Positions 45,001 to 58,400 of a DNA stretch of 64,000 nt are shown here, piece by piece (within the stretch, counting starts at the first letter, position 1; every line of letters starts with the position of its first letter). Under the pieces are notes generated by a model. It saw nothing but the letters and a program-made list of their open reading frames with translations, made no database searches and was not told the origin of the DNA. The DNA lies in the NCBI GenBank assembly GCA_973895155.1, contig OZ316895.1:8122001-8186000 (forward strand), given 5' to 3'. This stretch comes from Marsupella aquatica (taxonomy: Eukaryota > Marchantiophyta). A program made the translations under genes and the position numbers.

Positions 45001-47626
45001 GACTGAATGCAAGCGTTAGAAACCGCACGTGTCTCGTGGAGATTTGTTGAATGACAAAACTTGAAAGGCGAAAATCCCGCATACTGCGGAGGAAACTCAT
45101 CACAATAATACGGACAAGAATCGTGAAAGTTCTCGAGTAGAAAATGGTTTCGCTTGTGGAGTTGGTCTGATTAATTGGACGTCAATCATTTGTGGGCCGT
45201 CGATTGCGAAGTTGCTATGGTACTTCTGCATACCATTTTCTTTCCTTTGGTTTTGGTTGATTGCTTTGAACTTTTTTTCCAGGTTTTATTGTTGTGCTTT
45301 GTTGTCAGCTCTTGTTCATGACTATCTTCTCTTCTTAAAGAACTGATTCGAATATGCGAGGGAACGATTCGAGAGGACGTTGTCCCAAAAGTTTAAGTAC
45401 AACCACTTCATTCCTGCATTTGTCAGCTACACAATGTGCACCAGCTTGTTAGCAAGAACTACGATCTCCTGCACGATGTTGTGGTTCTCCTGAGGTAGAG
45501 TAGAGTTGGATCTAATCAACTGAATCAGTTTGTATATCGAAGTAAGTATGGCACGATGGCCGGTGAAGTTCGATGTTTTCATGTGCTCTGAAAGTTCCTA
45601 TAGTTACTGCCCCACTTCTCTGATTTGCAATTCTGGGGTATTCAGAGCCATTATCAGTTGTTAGTCCAATGGCTTGCTTTAAACCTACTGGCTTCAAATT
45701 CGGACATCCATTCATTTGTTTGCAATAGATTAATAACTCGATTTGAGGTGGTTCTAGCCTAATTTTGTAGATCCCACGAAATTGAAGCGAAGTGCAAAAC
45801 TTATAACTTTTGAAGGTACCTGCAAACTTGTCATGAATATTAATTGGTGTCTGTCTCTCCATGTTTCTAATTTTATGGTTTCAACATTAGATAGATCTGG
45901 AGCAGTCCACAAGTAAAACTCCCATGCGACCAACAGATAATCTAGTAGAGCTGATCCATTGACATTCTAAAACGAACTCCGGAAATCAGCTCTTCATCGA
46001 AACAACACGATTAAGAACTAAGTTCAAAACTGGCAACTGAGAGGTGGCGTGGACCACCCTGGAACATGCATCCATGTTATCCGTAATTGGCACTGCTAAG
46101 GTAAACTCAGCTATATTTGAAATGCCTTGGCACGAGGAACGTGTAAAGAAAAACCTCCGCTACAAACAGACTGGGGACGCTTAGATAGTTGATAGGAGTC
46201 CCTACTTAGGTAACCGTAATTTGTAAGGGAGCTTGCATCAGGCCTACGTTCCAGTAACTCTGTCTCACTGGAGATCACCCTAATCTGTAGATGTGTCTCT
46301 CGTGAAGCTGGAGAAGATGTTTGGTAACTTGAGAAGACCTTTGGAAAAGGGGGTTGAGAATCAGTTTACCAGTTTATCTCATGCTCAGCTCCTAACTCTT
46401 GCCAGTCCTTAGACGCAGCAGGTCCCATAGCCTGATGGAATTGCACTATACTCCAAATCTCAATCGACATGGCCATGAATGATGTAGACCACCAAAAGAG
46501 ACTTGAGGATATTGTCTGGAACAAAAATGGTACATAAACTATGACCCGAACCATGATTCGCCTAAATAGAACTCATGATTGAGCCATGCAGTGGTTAGAA
46601 CAGGTCCTTTTGCAGTCATCTGAGCCACATGAATGCTGCCGCACCCATAATGCTTGGCCCTGTCCATTGAAGGAAAATGCATTGTATTACGGGAAATTGG
46701 TTAAGTAGCGAAAAGTTTTCTGAAAAAAGGAAACAAGGACATGAAGCGTCAAGCGTTGGTCATTCATGTGGAAGAATCCGTCTTTTGGATTCTGGAAAGG
46801 AAGCTATTCTAAACTTGACTTCCCGAGCTGCATAAGCATGTTACAAATTCCGTAACTCGTGTAAAGATGTCAAAACATCGGTTTTTTATTCCAAAGAGAA
46901 CAACGACTGAATGTCGAGGGCCTGACTAGATGCTCATCAGCACTGGAAATGTAGTGCCGAGATATTGGCTCCCAAACTAATTCTACCGATGAGAGCGGGC
47001 TCAATTTGACTGCCTTTTGCATTCCTCCCTTTTCCTCAATCAGTGGCACATTTCATAATTCTAGTCAAACCATGCAAAAGTAGTACCCCAGATTATTTGT
47101 CAATCATTACTTCTATGCAGGGTCATACGTATACATAAGACAAGAATGATCTCTATGGACAGTCTACGTAAATCAGTACGATTCTCCAGGATAGAATTGC
47201 ACACCCACGAATGACTGGGTTGTCGAAGTGATACCCACATTCCTTGTCCAATGCCAGTTGTGTTAACTAGATTCTAGAGGTGGCCAGGCAGATGGTAAGA
47301 CCGGGGAGTCAGGTACCTGATGGACAGCGTCCCGCAGATGGCACTTATTCGGACGACGCCCCGACTTTGTACCCAGATCCAGAAGTCATCGTCAGTAACC
47401 ATCTAGTAAACGGGCAATGTGATCTCTTTGCCTTATAAGGTCCTCAGTAGCCCTCGTGCAAATAAGCATGATTTACACCAGGCTCCAGATGTGTTCTCTT
47501 TCCAGAAGTCTTCCTCAGCAACCATCTTGCAACCAATGAGTAGTGACATACTCATGAGCTTGTTGACTAGGTATATCATAGCCTTGCATCCCCATTTTAA
47601 AAACAATTCCATGCCAGCCATTAGTG
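42047..47626. other. Long intergenic stretch, no gene recognised
   Basis: Presumably holds the HNH gene promoter and 5' leader (from about 42050 upward) and the 3' region of the membrin gene (near 47600). Several frames of 60-130 codons exist on both strands, but none shows a domain, a good splice context or biased composition. Genes made of short exons could be missed here. Confidence 0.45.
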
Positions 47627-48298
47627 CTAACCCTTTAGCCACATCCAAACTGCAACTACGATAATAATTGTCAAAATCATGCCAACATAAGATATCCACT
47701 TGTCCATGCGAAGCCGCCGCTCTATGACTCTCAGCACAGAGTTTGACAGCCCCACGGTATTCAACACATCCAACGCCTTGCGCTGTGCTGCTTTTAGTCG
47801 ATCCCGCTGCTCGGAATACTTCGCCAGTACCGCCGTCCCCGTGGCGAACGCATCGTCCAGCATCCTCGATGAATTCTGCGCCGATTGCATGACCTGAGCC
47901 TCTTCATCATAAACTTGCAAAATGCTGGCGGAATCCCCATTCAACCTCTTTAACAGCTCTTCCCTATCCTGTGCCTCAACCTGCCGACGACGCTGACGAA
48001 CCAAATACTTCTCCAAGCTTAACTTCAGGGAGTTAGATTCTTCAGCCACTTGTTCCACTTTGCGTTTCCACAGCCCCCTCTGTGATGTTGGAATCTGCTG
48101 ATGCCAAAGCCGCTCCATCTCTAATGTCCCATTCTGTAGCTGAGCCAGATCTTGCTGTACCCCTTGTGCCAGATCCGCCCCAGCTGTCCCGCCAGTGTTT
48201 TCCAGTCGCTCCAAGCGTTCCAACCCATCCCTCACTCTAAGCAAGCAATGTCGTGAGTGCTGGTACAAATCAGAGAGCGTCACCATAGGAGCAGCCAT
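47627..48298 (-). CDS. Membrin-type Qb-SNARE (MEMB11/12, GOSR2 family)
   Basis: A Golgi/ER-Golgi SNARE that supplies the Qb helix for vesicle fusion in the early secretory pathway. The 223-residue product has an N-terminal three-helix region, a SNARE motif around residues 131-195 with the zero-layer glutamine probably Q164 in YSEQRDRL, the highly conserved AQRKALDVLNTVGLSNSVLR, and a C-terminal membrane anchor at about 201-220. The frame also opens eight codons earlier (48322), but MAAPMVTLSDLYQ matches the expected family start, just ahead of the first helix. The coding region is uninterrupted. No defect is visible. Confidence 0.93.
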   Translation of the reverse strand: MAAPMVTLSDLYQHSRHCLLRVRDGLERLERLENTGGTAGADLAQGVQQDLAQLQNGTLEMERLWHQQIPTSQRGLWKRKVEQVAEESNSLKLSLEKYLVRQRRRQVEAQDREELLKRLNGDSASILQVYDEEAQVMQSAQNSSRMLDDAFATGTAVLAKYSEQRDRLKAAQRKALDVLNTVGLSNSVLRVIERRLRMDKWISYVGMILTIIIVVAVWMWLKG

Positions 48299-48322
48299 AT
48301 TGATCTGTGACCTCTGCTCCAC

Positions 48323-50084
48323 TACAGAAATTCCAAACGGATTTTGAAACGAATTACCCTTCTTCGCATCCCACGCTCTTTGCCCCTCACCTTAGAATCC
48401 CTTTCCTAGTTTGGAGAGGACCCAATGAGACAAACGATGCAAATCTGCACACAACTCGAACTATGGGCATGCAGTGCAAAGCAAGTGGGACTTTCTCAGG
48501 CAGAATTGGAAAATTCCCGAAACGAGGTCCATTTGCCTTCGCACTCCCATTCGTAATATGATTTTGCAAACCCTCTTCGATTAGATCTGAGTAGCTACAA
48601 CTTTCGAGACTGGTTTACAACGGATCCAGCGCTCTCCTCAACTAGACAATGCGCGATTCTCTATCTTCTCCACAACGATGTGTTCGCAGTTAACATCGTA
48701 GAGGTGCGGTACGTGGTTGCCCCAATCCAAACCTTTGGCTACAAAGAGAGTTGAGCTTCTCTTCTGAAATTTACGAACAGAGTGAGAACGACAGTCGTCA
48801 CTTGAGCGCTCTCACCCTCTGCTAAGATGTTACTGAGAAGCTCAGACGTAGGGAGAAATTTGCCCTGTTGAGGTCTTAATTTGCTTCGATACCGACTTAC
48901 TGTTGAATGATGCGGTGGTATTTCCAGTTACCCTAATTTCCTCAGTAGTCAAACCTGCAAAACGATTCCATTGTGAGTAAAAAATGTTTGAAGTTACGTC
49001 AGCAATCAAAGACTTTTCTAACACGACACAAGGACAGGACAATTACACAGCGTGAAGAATTAATCAGATCAACGTCAAGACTGTCATTCTTAAACAACCT
49101 GATGTTCCGACACAATGCCGAAGAGAGCCAAGACCCAAAGGATAAAGACACAGAAAGCAGAAGAAAATCCTTGATTTAAAAGAAATCCAAAAACTACATT
49201 CCTACAACACAAAGAGCAGACAAACCCAACCCGCATTCATAGAGATCTACCGCCAGAACAGGAAGAAGACCATACACCAACCGACGAAAACAAACTCCTC
49301 GTACTGGATTCCGCCCTGAATGGAATGTGTTTAAGGGAGCTCTGAAGACAACTCATTGGATCTAAACCTACAGTAGACTGGGATGCATCAGGACGACGAG
49401 GGGCACATAACAATTGAAGAAAATCGACCCCCTCACGAATGTCATTCAGAACAAAAGTAAGATACGCTGAAATGAGTCAGGTGGGCTCTTTCAGGATGCG
49501 GAAGACTACTCAAGCAAACCTCCTCTTACAACCTAGACAGCAATCCTTGGCCACCTGACCAATTAGAGGCAACCAGGCCTAAACAGCAACGACAAAGCTC
49601 AGATCCGAGAAGCTCTGTCAAAGCGCCTGGTAAGACGAACTTCTCCAAGGCAAGGACACGACACGAAGCGAGGGTTCCCGACATTACCTATCAAACCAAC
49701 GTACTCGTCGCGCATACGCTCATCAGGGGTAGCAAGCTGTGATTGGGGCCGGCCGCAGATTCAGCAAACTCCGTGAAGGGTGTGGAGATCCGGCAGGAGA
49801 TCGAATTCGAGAAAATCAATGGTGAGAAGCACAGATCAGTCCGATTGTGGCGCAAAAGACTACTTTGCCTTGATGAGGCAGTGTGCATTACGTCCCAGCC
49901 GTGCGACTTACATAATACAGGGTGCGGGACAGCAGTTTGAATGAGCTTCAAAGCAAAGCCAGAGCTCTCATCACTACCAGGAACGAGATCGGATGAGTGT
50001 GTGGGAGCTGCCTTTGCGTTCACGAGTTCGTTGCTTTGGTCGCTTCCCGAGTTGGGTTCCAACTTGGAACTTGCGAGGAGATTG
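48323..50084. other. Intergenic, nothing recognised
   Basis: The region just above 48323 should hold the membrin promoter and leader. The longest frame (49691-50062 minus, 123 codons) has no recognisable domain. No repeats stand out. Confidence 0.5.
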
Positions 50085-50465
50085 TTCTACCCGGGTTACC
50101 TATCACCCGGACTGGGTTACCCCGGTGACCTACTGTAGTTTGCCCGTTTGCTGTGGAGCTTAAAACACCATTGGCCATACGAAAAGAGAAGTGTCCAAGA
50201 CTTCTCACCTGAGGCTTTGCTAAACAATTTTAGGAAAAAAACTAGAAATGTTGAAATCTTGTGGTACCAGGTTTTTGTCATGGCTAGTGGCTCTTTAAGT
50301 GGGCTCTTCACTCCACCTATTACCTGGGGTGTGCATTACCTGATTGACCTAATTTACCCATTTGCTGTGGAGCTGAGCTTTACAGGTCTCTTCACCCGAC
50401 CTGTTACCCGGAGTGTGTTACCAGGTGACCTATTTTACCTGTTTCCTGTGGAGCTTTACAGGATC
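50085..50465. repeat. Degenerate tandem repeat, ~84-bp units
   Basis: Units follow the pattern CTTCACCCGACCTGTTACC, GTGTGTTACC, GGTGACCTA, TTTGCTGTGGAGCTTTACAGG. Two adjacent copies start near 50306 and 50390, and a third, more distant copy covers about 50085-50165. A 184-codon frame here (50148-50702) is a product of the repeats rather than a gene. Confidence 0.65.
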
Positions 50466-50638
50466 TTTGACCGACCTTGGACCATTTTCTATGGTCTTCT
50501 GCAGTACATCATGTTGATCAGAGGCTTTATTCCCCAATGTTTGTCATCCCGATCTCATTTTTCAGACAGCAAGTGTCTCTTGCACTCTGGAGGACTCAGA
50601 CATTCACTATTTTTTGTTGGGGTGGGGCGGTTGGTGCT

Positions 50639-50930
50639 TGTTAGAGTTGACTCTAGTCTTGGATTAACTTCTAGTTACTTACTTAGGCTAAACCACCATT
50701 AGGGTGGTAATGGTGATTAGCTGCAACTCTTGCATCTAGCATACTAAGGGGCTAGGGAGAGCTCGTCTTGGAATCATGCTCATATTTGAGAGAGCTAGCT
50801 AGGTGCTAGGAGGAGAGCTTGTACTAGGATGTTGGCCATGGTGGCCAAAGCTTAGTATAGCTCTTGTGTGTTCCCATGGATGTAGCCTTGGCGGAGGTGA
50901 ACCACTTGGCATCAATGTGTGCATGTTTGC
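50639..50930 (+). repeat. Diverged Copia LTR fragment
   Basis: Begins TGTTAGAGTTGACTCTAGTC and later carries AGGGAGAGCT, TAGCTCTTGTGTGTTCCCATGGATGTAGCC and GGAGGTGAACCAC, collinear with the LTRs at 448, 15023 and 21717. Similarity fades after about 50930, and no primer site follows. It represents an older or sister family. Confidence 0.75.
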
Positions 50931-52439
50931 TGGTGGTGCTCATGGTTGTATCGTGTCGGTTTTCCCACCAGTGTTAGGGTATGTAGTTTGTGGAATGTAG
51001 TCAGATTCCACAGACTACTTGACCCTCCTATACAGTTCACCTTGGACCTTTACCAGCTCTTCAGTTTTATTACCAAATGGTAGAATTATGGACTTCAGCT
51101 TACCAAATTGTAGAATTGTGGGTTTTCTGTTCTTTGTTGTTTTTGCCGTGGGCCTCTTCCTGGGTCACTTGGGGTTTTGGCTCTTTGGTTGCCCCCCCCC
51201 CTGAATTTTAGAGACTCACCCTACCCTCAATGTGTACTTTTCATTGGCACTCCCAATGAAGGTTCTAGAGGTATATGCTTGATGGAACCCCAAAATGAAG
51301 TGTGACTTGATGGACCCCATAAGTGATCTAGACCGTTGATAGACCTTAATGCAACATACCCAAAACCTCATGGGGTTTGTTGGGGAGAAAGCCATGGTTT
51401 GGGGTACCTCTAACTTACTCCTTAGAGTCACTATCTAGAAGGTTAGTTGTAGACCCTGAACTCTGAATTGTAATTATTTGATTATGATTATGGAGTGAAA
51501 ATAAAATTTATCGGGCATGCTCTTAAACCACAACTACATGTATAAGAGGTATGGGTCACCCGTAGCCCTCGTTATACAATGTACACATCCAGGTTCACTA
51601 GCAATGTACTTGGGCTCCACTTTTTAAGGTAAGTACACTCTTCATTAGGGGACATGAATGAGTAGTAGCTGGGCAGGAATGGGCCCTTTAAATGGGCAGG
51701 TTTGGTTTCTTGGTAACTTTTCATAATATTTATTAAGTTTTTGATAAGCTGCTCATAATGGTAATTTTTCTTGCCATCTTTAATTTTTAATTTATTCTAT
51801 GACATTTTTTGGGGTCATGTAACCCTTTTTAATTTTTATTAGAATCATATTTTGGTTCATAATTCCATCAAATTGTGTATTCATTATGTATCACTTGTGT
51901 GAGGAGGCATGTATAGACCTGTATAATTGTGCATCATCCCATGTGAAGCAAGTTTGTAAAGCTATGTTAAGGGTGGATCTGCAAGAAAGTTTTATTTGCA
52001 AATTAATGTCAATATTGTTTTGCCAAAACCCTAAACACACCTCTTTCTTACTCTACTAACCCTGTTGGATGATGTGTTGGCCTTGATAATGAATACACAC
52101 TAAAGACATGATTTATCATCACTAACGCTTCATGTTAAATCTATGCCTAATCATGACCTCTGTACAACTAGAGCATAAACCAACACAAAATATTTTGGGA
52201 CCTGCAAACCAAGTGGTGCAAGAAAATATGTGTTTTGGTTTGCATTCTGGTAATGTAGTAAGAGTACTTATCAAAACTTCATTTCACATCAAACAGATCT
52301 GTTGATAGGAGTAAGTGTAGGATGAGAAAAATTCACGCATATAACACATGTAATACGAACTAGAAGAATCCAAAATCCATTGACAATCCTCAACTTGAGA
52401 AGTGGTGCACAATGCAAATCCTTTGACACTATCCTCTTA
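50931..52439. other. AT-rich intergenic stretch, nothing recognised
   Basis: Lies between the diverged LTR and the antisense gag remnant. A C-run lies at about 51190-51200. It may contain unrecognised retroelement sequence. Confidence 0.4.
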
Positions 52440-53278
52440 TCGAACGACTACTAGTGTTGAAGACCTGTAATTTCCTTGAATTTGTCTTTGGTGCGAAATC
52501 CGACTTCATGTGGTCCACTTTGCCACACTTCTACAACTTCATCTCACTAGTAGTCTTAGACGGTGATTTGGATCTAGATTTGGATCTAAACCTTCCTTGC
52601 TCCATTGGTAATGGGGTAAACCTATTATTTTAATAAAATGGTTTTGTGGTCTTGTCTCTTTCTACCAGCACTGCTGTTGATGATGAGGTTGAGGTGCGAT
52701 GTGCTGAAAAACCAGCTTAGACTGTATATCATCGATCAATAGGGCACTCATCACATCATTGTAGGATATAGTTGTCTAAGTGTCAGGGAAATAATAGAAG
52801 AACTCTTGACAAAGACTGATATGAAGGTTGTAATGAGCTCAAGAGGTGTAAGATTGTTTTCTTTTTGCTCAAACTCTCCCCCAAATTCTCCACGTCATTA
52901 AATTGATCAATATGATCTTGAATCTTGGCCCCATTGGTCATTCCGAATTGCATAAGCTTCAGACTTGCATACATTGAGTTTGATATCTCATTTTTGTAGT
53001 ACTTGTCGCGTAATGCCTTAAACAAGCCTGCCACCGTCTGTGTTGACTTTTCCTCAAACTTCTTGTTTACATTGTTATATGCTAACAATGCTTATTACCT
53101 GATCCTGGAGATCATGCCAATCCTCAGCTTCCATCTACTTGGGTTGAGGTCTTAGTACCTTCCCTAGGCCCATTGCCTTAAGTGCATCCCTTACATTACG
53201 TTCCCACATGGTATAGTCCATCCGACCATCAAATTTGTCCACCTCAAATGTTTGACCTCCAATCCTAGTAGTCACCAT
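52440..53278 (-). pseudogene. Decayed Copia gag fragment on the minus strand
   Basis: The start MVTTRIGGQTFEVDKFDGR (ATG at 53278) and YTMWERNVRDALKAMGL are typical of Copia gag N-termini. After a frameshift, LFKALRDKYYKNEISNSMY and GAKIQDHIDQFNDV (52783-53088) form the UBN2-like core. A zinc knuckle survives as KCGKVDHMKSDF near 52500, with stops and a lost cysteine. Protease and pol are not seen. The sequence is related to gag of elements A/B (shared LFKALRDKYY) but belongs to another family. Confidence 0.8.
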
Positions 53279-55424
53279 TGCTAGAATGTTGAATGTAGTG
53301 TTGAGTCTCCTTTCGAAAGAAATAAACTTTGAATGCTCAAATGTGGGATGTGAAAATAAGGCCAAGAATGAGAGTTGATGAACATTGAAACTGATCACTC
53401 TTGTGTGTAGCCCACAAGATAACGCTCCAAATTATGAAAATGGCTTAACAAATCGACTCTTGAGTGAGAAAATTTTTACTTCGACCATCCGGGGGTAAAA
53501 AATGAAAAATACCCCTTGAGGTAATTTGTTATGCCAAATATTTCACCGGTATCCATTTTCCGGGCCATTTTCAAAACCATACACACCAATATATATATGC
53601 CCAACTTCCCCAAGTACACTTCTCCAAAAGTTGAAGTTGATCCAATTTTGTTTGTTTTAATATAGTGACAATAGTTCAACACAAGATTGATTTAACCTCT
53701 ACATAATAGTCGTGGAACTCGACTACCTTAGCACTTAGCTCCAACGTCGCTGACTCCAACGCCGAGCTCCCTTATGGTCCAGGCCCGGATAGGCCATCCA
53801 GGGAGGACTTAGCATGGGGAGACTTGTGGGCAATGAGACGTGGCACTGACGAGGCAAGGGGCCAAGCTGGGGACACAAACTAAGGACTTGGACTAGCCTA
53901 TGGTTGATCAGGTCAAGGGGAAATGGGCCGGACTCATGGATGGCCATCCGGACCGTCGGATGGGCTTTGAGTTCTGAGGGCTTGGAAGTGAGCTCCTCTT
54001 GGGCCCAAGGCCAATGGAGTTGACGCCATTGGCAATGGAAGCTTGGGGCGCAAGTTGTGGCCCGAGCCGGGTTGGGCCAGTCGGGGGCCCCGAGCGGCGA
54101 TCAGACCTGAGGGCCTAGGCATGAGCATTGGGTCGGCCGGTCACAATGGACTAAGCCACTCCGCTTGCGGATGCCTATCAAGAAAGTTATGGGCGTTGCC
54201 AGTTGGTGGCGCGCCCATTATGCGCGATGGGATCCGGGTTGGGGGCCAAATGTTTTGGGACCAAAGCTGGTCCGGGGGTGGCAGGTCTCCAAAAGCATAT
54301 ATGAGGGGAGTGGTGTCTCCCTGGGGGCTAAAGGCGAGCCGAAGTCGTGAGCCGCGGCGGTCGCGACACTAAGGGAAACCGCCAAACAAAAATGGCGATA
54401 TCTTCCCAACGGGAAGTCCGTTGGAGGACTTCTTAGGTGCATTGGAAAGCTCTTGAGGAGGGCTATGCCCTATTGAGCTCATCTGGGTCTGGGGGTGCCA
54501 TGGGTTCTCGTGGTTTGCGGGTGTTAGCTCGCTCGCTTGCCAAATCCTGCCGAACAGCAGCCAAGCCGCGTTCAGTCTCCCAAGGGAGCTTGTGTTGGGG
54601 AGGCAAGGCCAAGTAGGTATGGAGGCTGGTCCCAAGGGCGCTCGGTCCCTAGACCATCAGTGGGGAAAACCGGGAGTCGGTGTTAGAGTCGGGGCCGTTC
54701 TGGTCCCGACATGTTGAGACAAGCTTGGGACAAGATTTAGGACAAGCTACACTATTTGGGCCATGAGCATGTCCTGAGGTCAGGGCGGTCAGTTGGTGAT
54801 GGATAGGTACGAGGGGGAACCCGGGCCGCGCCCAAGGAAAGAGCTGTCCTGGACGGGCAGTGGGCGTGGGTTCTGGTTCCGACTTATGGCATCGGGAGGA
54901 CCTATCGCTGACCTATTTACCAACGTCTATTGAGCTTGAGTTAGGATGCTAGACTTGGCGAGTTCTAGATCCTGAAGGGTTACTTATCGAGGTACGTGGT
55001 GGCTTGTGCAGATAGTGAGGACCGTTGAGTAGCGGTCGTGTAGGAGAGCTGCGATGCCTAGCCAGGAATCACTAGGCCAGTTAAGTGGGGAAAACAGAGG
55101 TGTACCCTATAAACACATTAGTATAGTAACAAAAATAAGGAAAATATAAACAATTAACGGTGAATATGGAACCCGGGCCGAGGCCGGAAGTAAGGACGCC
55201 GGGGGAAAACATGATTAGGGTTAGGGCGCGCTAAGCATCGGCGGCTAGGGGTAACCAACGGGAGGAAAGACCAGAGGAGGAGAGAGGTAAGGACCGCTCG
55301 CGAGGAATGATGGCTCATTTGCAAGCATGAACTGGGCAGACGACTACGGAAGGCCAACTACTGTTAGTTGCTTAGGCAAGCACCCTGAGCGGGAGCAGAT
55401 ACCAACGATCGACTCAAGGAGGGT
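53279..55424. other. GC-rich region, probably LTR or leader of a retroelement
   Basis: From about 53740 the sequence turns GC-rich (GGGCCCAAGGCC, GGCCATCCGGACCGTCGG), unlike its AT-rich left flank. GTGGGGAAAAC occurs at about 54660 and 55086. A stretch at 54390-54420 (AAAAATGGCGATATCTTCC) looks transposon-like. No paired LTR, primer site or gene could be identified, so the assignment rests on composition and on the decayed ORF that follows. Confidence 0.4.
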
Positions 55425-58400
55425 ATGAGCAACGTCAATCAAGTGGCACATTTTTGGGGATGCCTGTTCGAACGGGCAACTGAGTACATTAAGACTTACG
55501 AGGACGAGGAATCGGAGAGAGCAGCTCAAGAACGGCAGGAGCTCGCTCGACTGTGGGAGCTGCAGAAGTCTACCTTCTTAGGAGGAGAACTCATCAAGGC
55601 CGAGTTCTTGTGGACTCCTAATGCCAATCAGCTAGATGACCTTCTGTTTTGCAAAGACAGAATCATCGGCATTCGGGAAGCCATCAACCGCTACAACAAC
55701 GCGCACTGGGAGTTGAAGGGTAGCACAGAGGGGTGGATGAAGGCAACTATGCTAGGAGAAACATCCACGGCAGCCGAGATGAAGAGGAAAGGAAACAACA
55801 CCGAAGAGGCCACACCGGCAAAAAGAACGAGGTCGACGGCACCAAGGAAGCCAGCAAAGCAGTAGAACAGGAGGCAGGGAGAAGCCAAAGAGGAGGAGGT
55901 CGATCCCATCAATGCCATTCCAACAAAGGATGACACCTAGAAAGGCTGGGCGGCGACCCTACCAGAGGAAGTGCAATTACATTTTGCACGGGAGGAGGAT
56001 GCATGCTTTACGGCCATGCAGACCAAGAAGTACCAGGGCTTCATGGCCGGATCTGGCTTGGAAGCCTTCGTAAGATTACCATGGCTAAAGCCGGAGGTGC
56101 CAAACTCAGACTTATTAGAATTCGTGGGATCATGGGAACCCGAGACCAACTCCACGAGGGTGTATGGAAAGGATTTCTATCTCACTCCCCGGGTGATTGC
56201 CGAGGTGTTTGGCTTGTCGATGGGTAATAAGACCAAAGTAGATACCAGGAAGACCTTACCTGACAAGGAGTTCTGGTCGTTCCCAGGACCATCAACGAAG
56301 AATGGCTTCTTCCGAAACACCTGCACCAACCCGCACATCGGAGAGATGATCGATTTCTTGCGGGTGACCATGCATTGTAACTTGCCGAGGGCAGAGATTG
56401 GCAAGGCTCAGGTCTACCTAGCAGAAAGGCCAGACCCAAGCCGGGATTACAATGGGTACCTCCTCAACCAACTGAAGAAGATCTTAAAGAAGGAACAGCA
56501 GGTACGTGATCGGCGTGGGAAGCGTGTCTCGGCTTGGCTATCACATGCCGCTGTTGTGTCGGTATGCCAGAAGTCAAATCTTTGCCCCAGTACTTCCCCT
56601 ATCGGCAAGGGCACCGGAGGAGGTTCCGGAGCAGAGGCCGGCAACAGAAGAGCCCAACCAGCCTGCCAATCCTACGATCGAGCAGGTGTTTCGGCCAAGG
56701 AAAGAAGACTTGTCGATGCAGCAATCAGGCATGCAAAATCTGCTGAAATTGCTGGAGAAGGAGAGAACGGCACCAGCACCGGCAACGACACCGGCAACGG
56801 CAACGGCACCGGTACAGGACACTGCCCCAGAGGCTGGCCTAAGCCGACTCAGGAGGGAAAACCCCTTTACCGAAGCCAAGGAGAGAAGGAGGCCGGAACA
56901 CAAGCCGAGAGTTCGAATGTATGTGGGAGCCTCAAGCCCCGAATCAAAGGCAGAGCAGCCTAAGGCTCCTTCCCGCGGAAACCAAAGGGAGAGGACAGCC
57001 TGGAAACCATAGGAGGAACCGGAGCCCGTGATCTATGAGGCAATTTTCACGGCAGGACCAGGGGAACAGAGGGGGAAGCCGGGAGTCCAAGCAGTGGAGG
57101 AGGCGGTGGAGGACTACAGTAATGATAACTCCGGCTATGGGTCGGATCATCATGTTCCAGGAGTAAGGACCTGAGGCCGGTTTATCCCCACGCTTCCGCG
57201 AGTAGTTCGAGGGGACCCCACCCAACAGAGTAGCCCCGAGTCTCCCCCACCAGAGGTTGCTCCCCCAAGCTTTGACGGCATAAAGCAGACGGCACAAGAG
57301 TTTCAGGAGCGACTTAGGGAGGAAGAGAAAGCAGCCCTGGCACGGGAGAAAGATTTACCAGGAGGAGATTGGCCGGAGGACATCAGGCGGCTTGCCGAAA
57401 AAAGAAGCAACCCTCTTGCCACCATAGAAGAAATCCGCAAGGCGGCTTGGGAACAGAGGCCGCGGTGGTTGATGCCGATGACTTCTACTTACTCCACCTG
57501 TGCTAAAGATAGAGCCATGGAGTACGGGAAAATGTGTGGGGATCTTGCGCTCAACATCTTTGGGGAGGAGTTGGAGCAGGGACCATTTTTCCAGAGGGAG
57601 ATGTTGGAGAAGCACCGATTAGAAGAAGCGGTGGGTTTGGAGAGAAACAAGAAGGACGTGGTCATCCGGCGGCTTAGGGAGATGGAAGCCGAGGTGGAAG
57701 ACCTGCAGGCAGCCAAGAAAGCCCAAGATAAGCTGCGGATTAAGCGGCATGAGCTAAACATCATGCAAGGACAATTGGATGCCGCTCAGTCTGGCAATCA
57801 GATTATCAAAGATAAATTGACTCGGACCCAAGGAGAGTTGGCCGGCGCGGTCAAGGACAGGGAGAAGTGGAAGCAGGAGCTGAGGGACGCAGAGGAGGCC
57901 CACATAACCGCCAACAACCGGGCCATGGCGGAGACTCAGAGAAGGGAGAGGGCGTTGAAAGGAGAGCTCAAGGATATCCACGGAGCCCTTGAGCAGAAGG
58001 AGGCTGAGTTAGGGAAATCCTATCAAGGGATTATTGCGCTGCAGCAGGAGCTTGCATTCCTGACGGCCAGCTTCAAGGCCAATCTGCGTGAGAAGGACGA
58101 CCAGCTTGACCAGACTTATGTCAAGATGAATAAGATGGAGTCTGAGGTCGTAGCGGAGCTCAACAAGGAGCTAAGAGCAACCCAAGAGGAGAGGGCTACC
58201 TTAAAATTGGACTTGGAGGAAGCCAAAAAGGAGTTGCAGGAGGGACAAAAGGACCTGGAGGAAGCCCAGGAGGAGTTGGAGGAAACCACCAGGAAGATGG
58301 AGAACTTACAGCGGTGGGCCGACAACCAAACGGAGCGGCTGAAGAAATAGGCCACAGTATTTAAGTGTTTGGCTTCATCTGGTCCAAATCCAATTGTGGG

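Noticed and set aside
45512-45862. 116-codon minus-strand frame
   Set aside because: Translation shows no family signature and surrounding DNA is ordinary AT-rich intergenic sequence.
49691-50062. 123-codon minus-strand frame
   Set aside because: No domain, no splice partners and no promoter arrangement seen; not distinguishable from chance.
50148-50702. 184-codon frame with hydrophobic segments
   Set aside because: It runs through the ~84-bp tandem repeats at 50085-50465 and its product is a repeat artefact without a domain.
56506-56963. Two overlapping long frames as two different genes
   Set aside because: The frame-1 translation continues the N-part and stays open into the coiled coil, while the frame-3 tail is Gly/Asn/Thr low complexity. 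One frameshift in a single ORF explains both.
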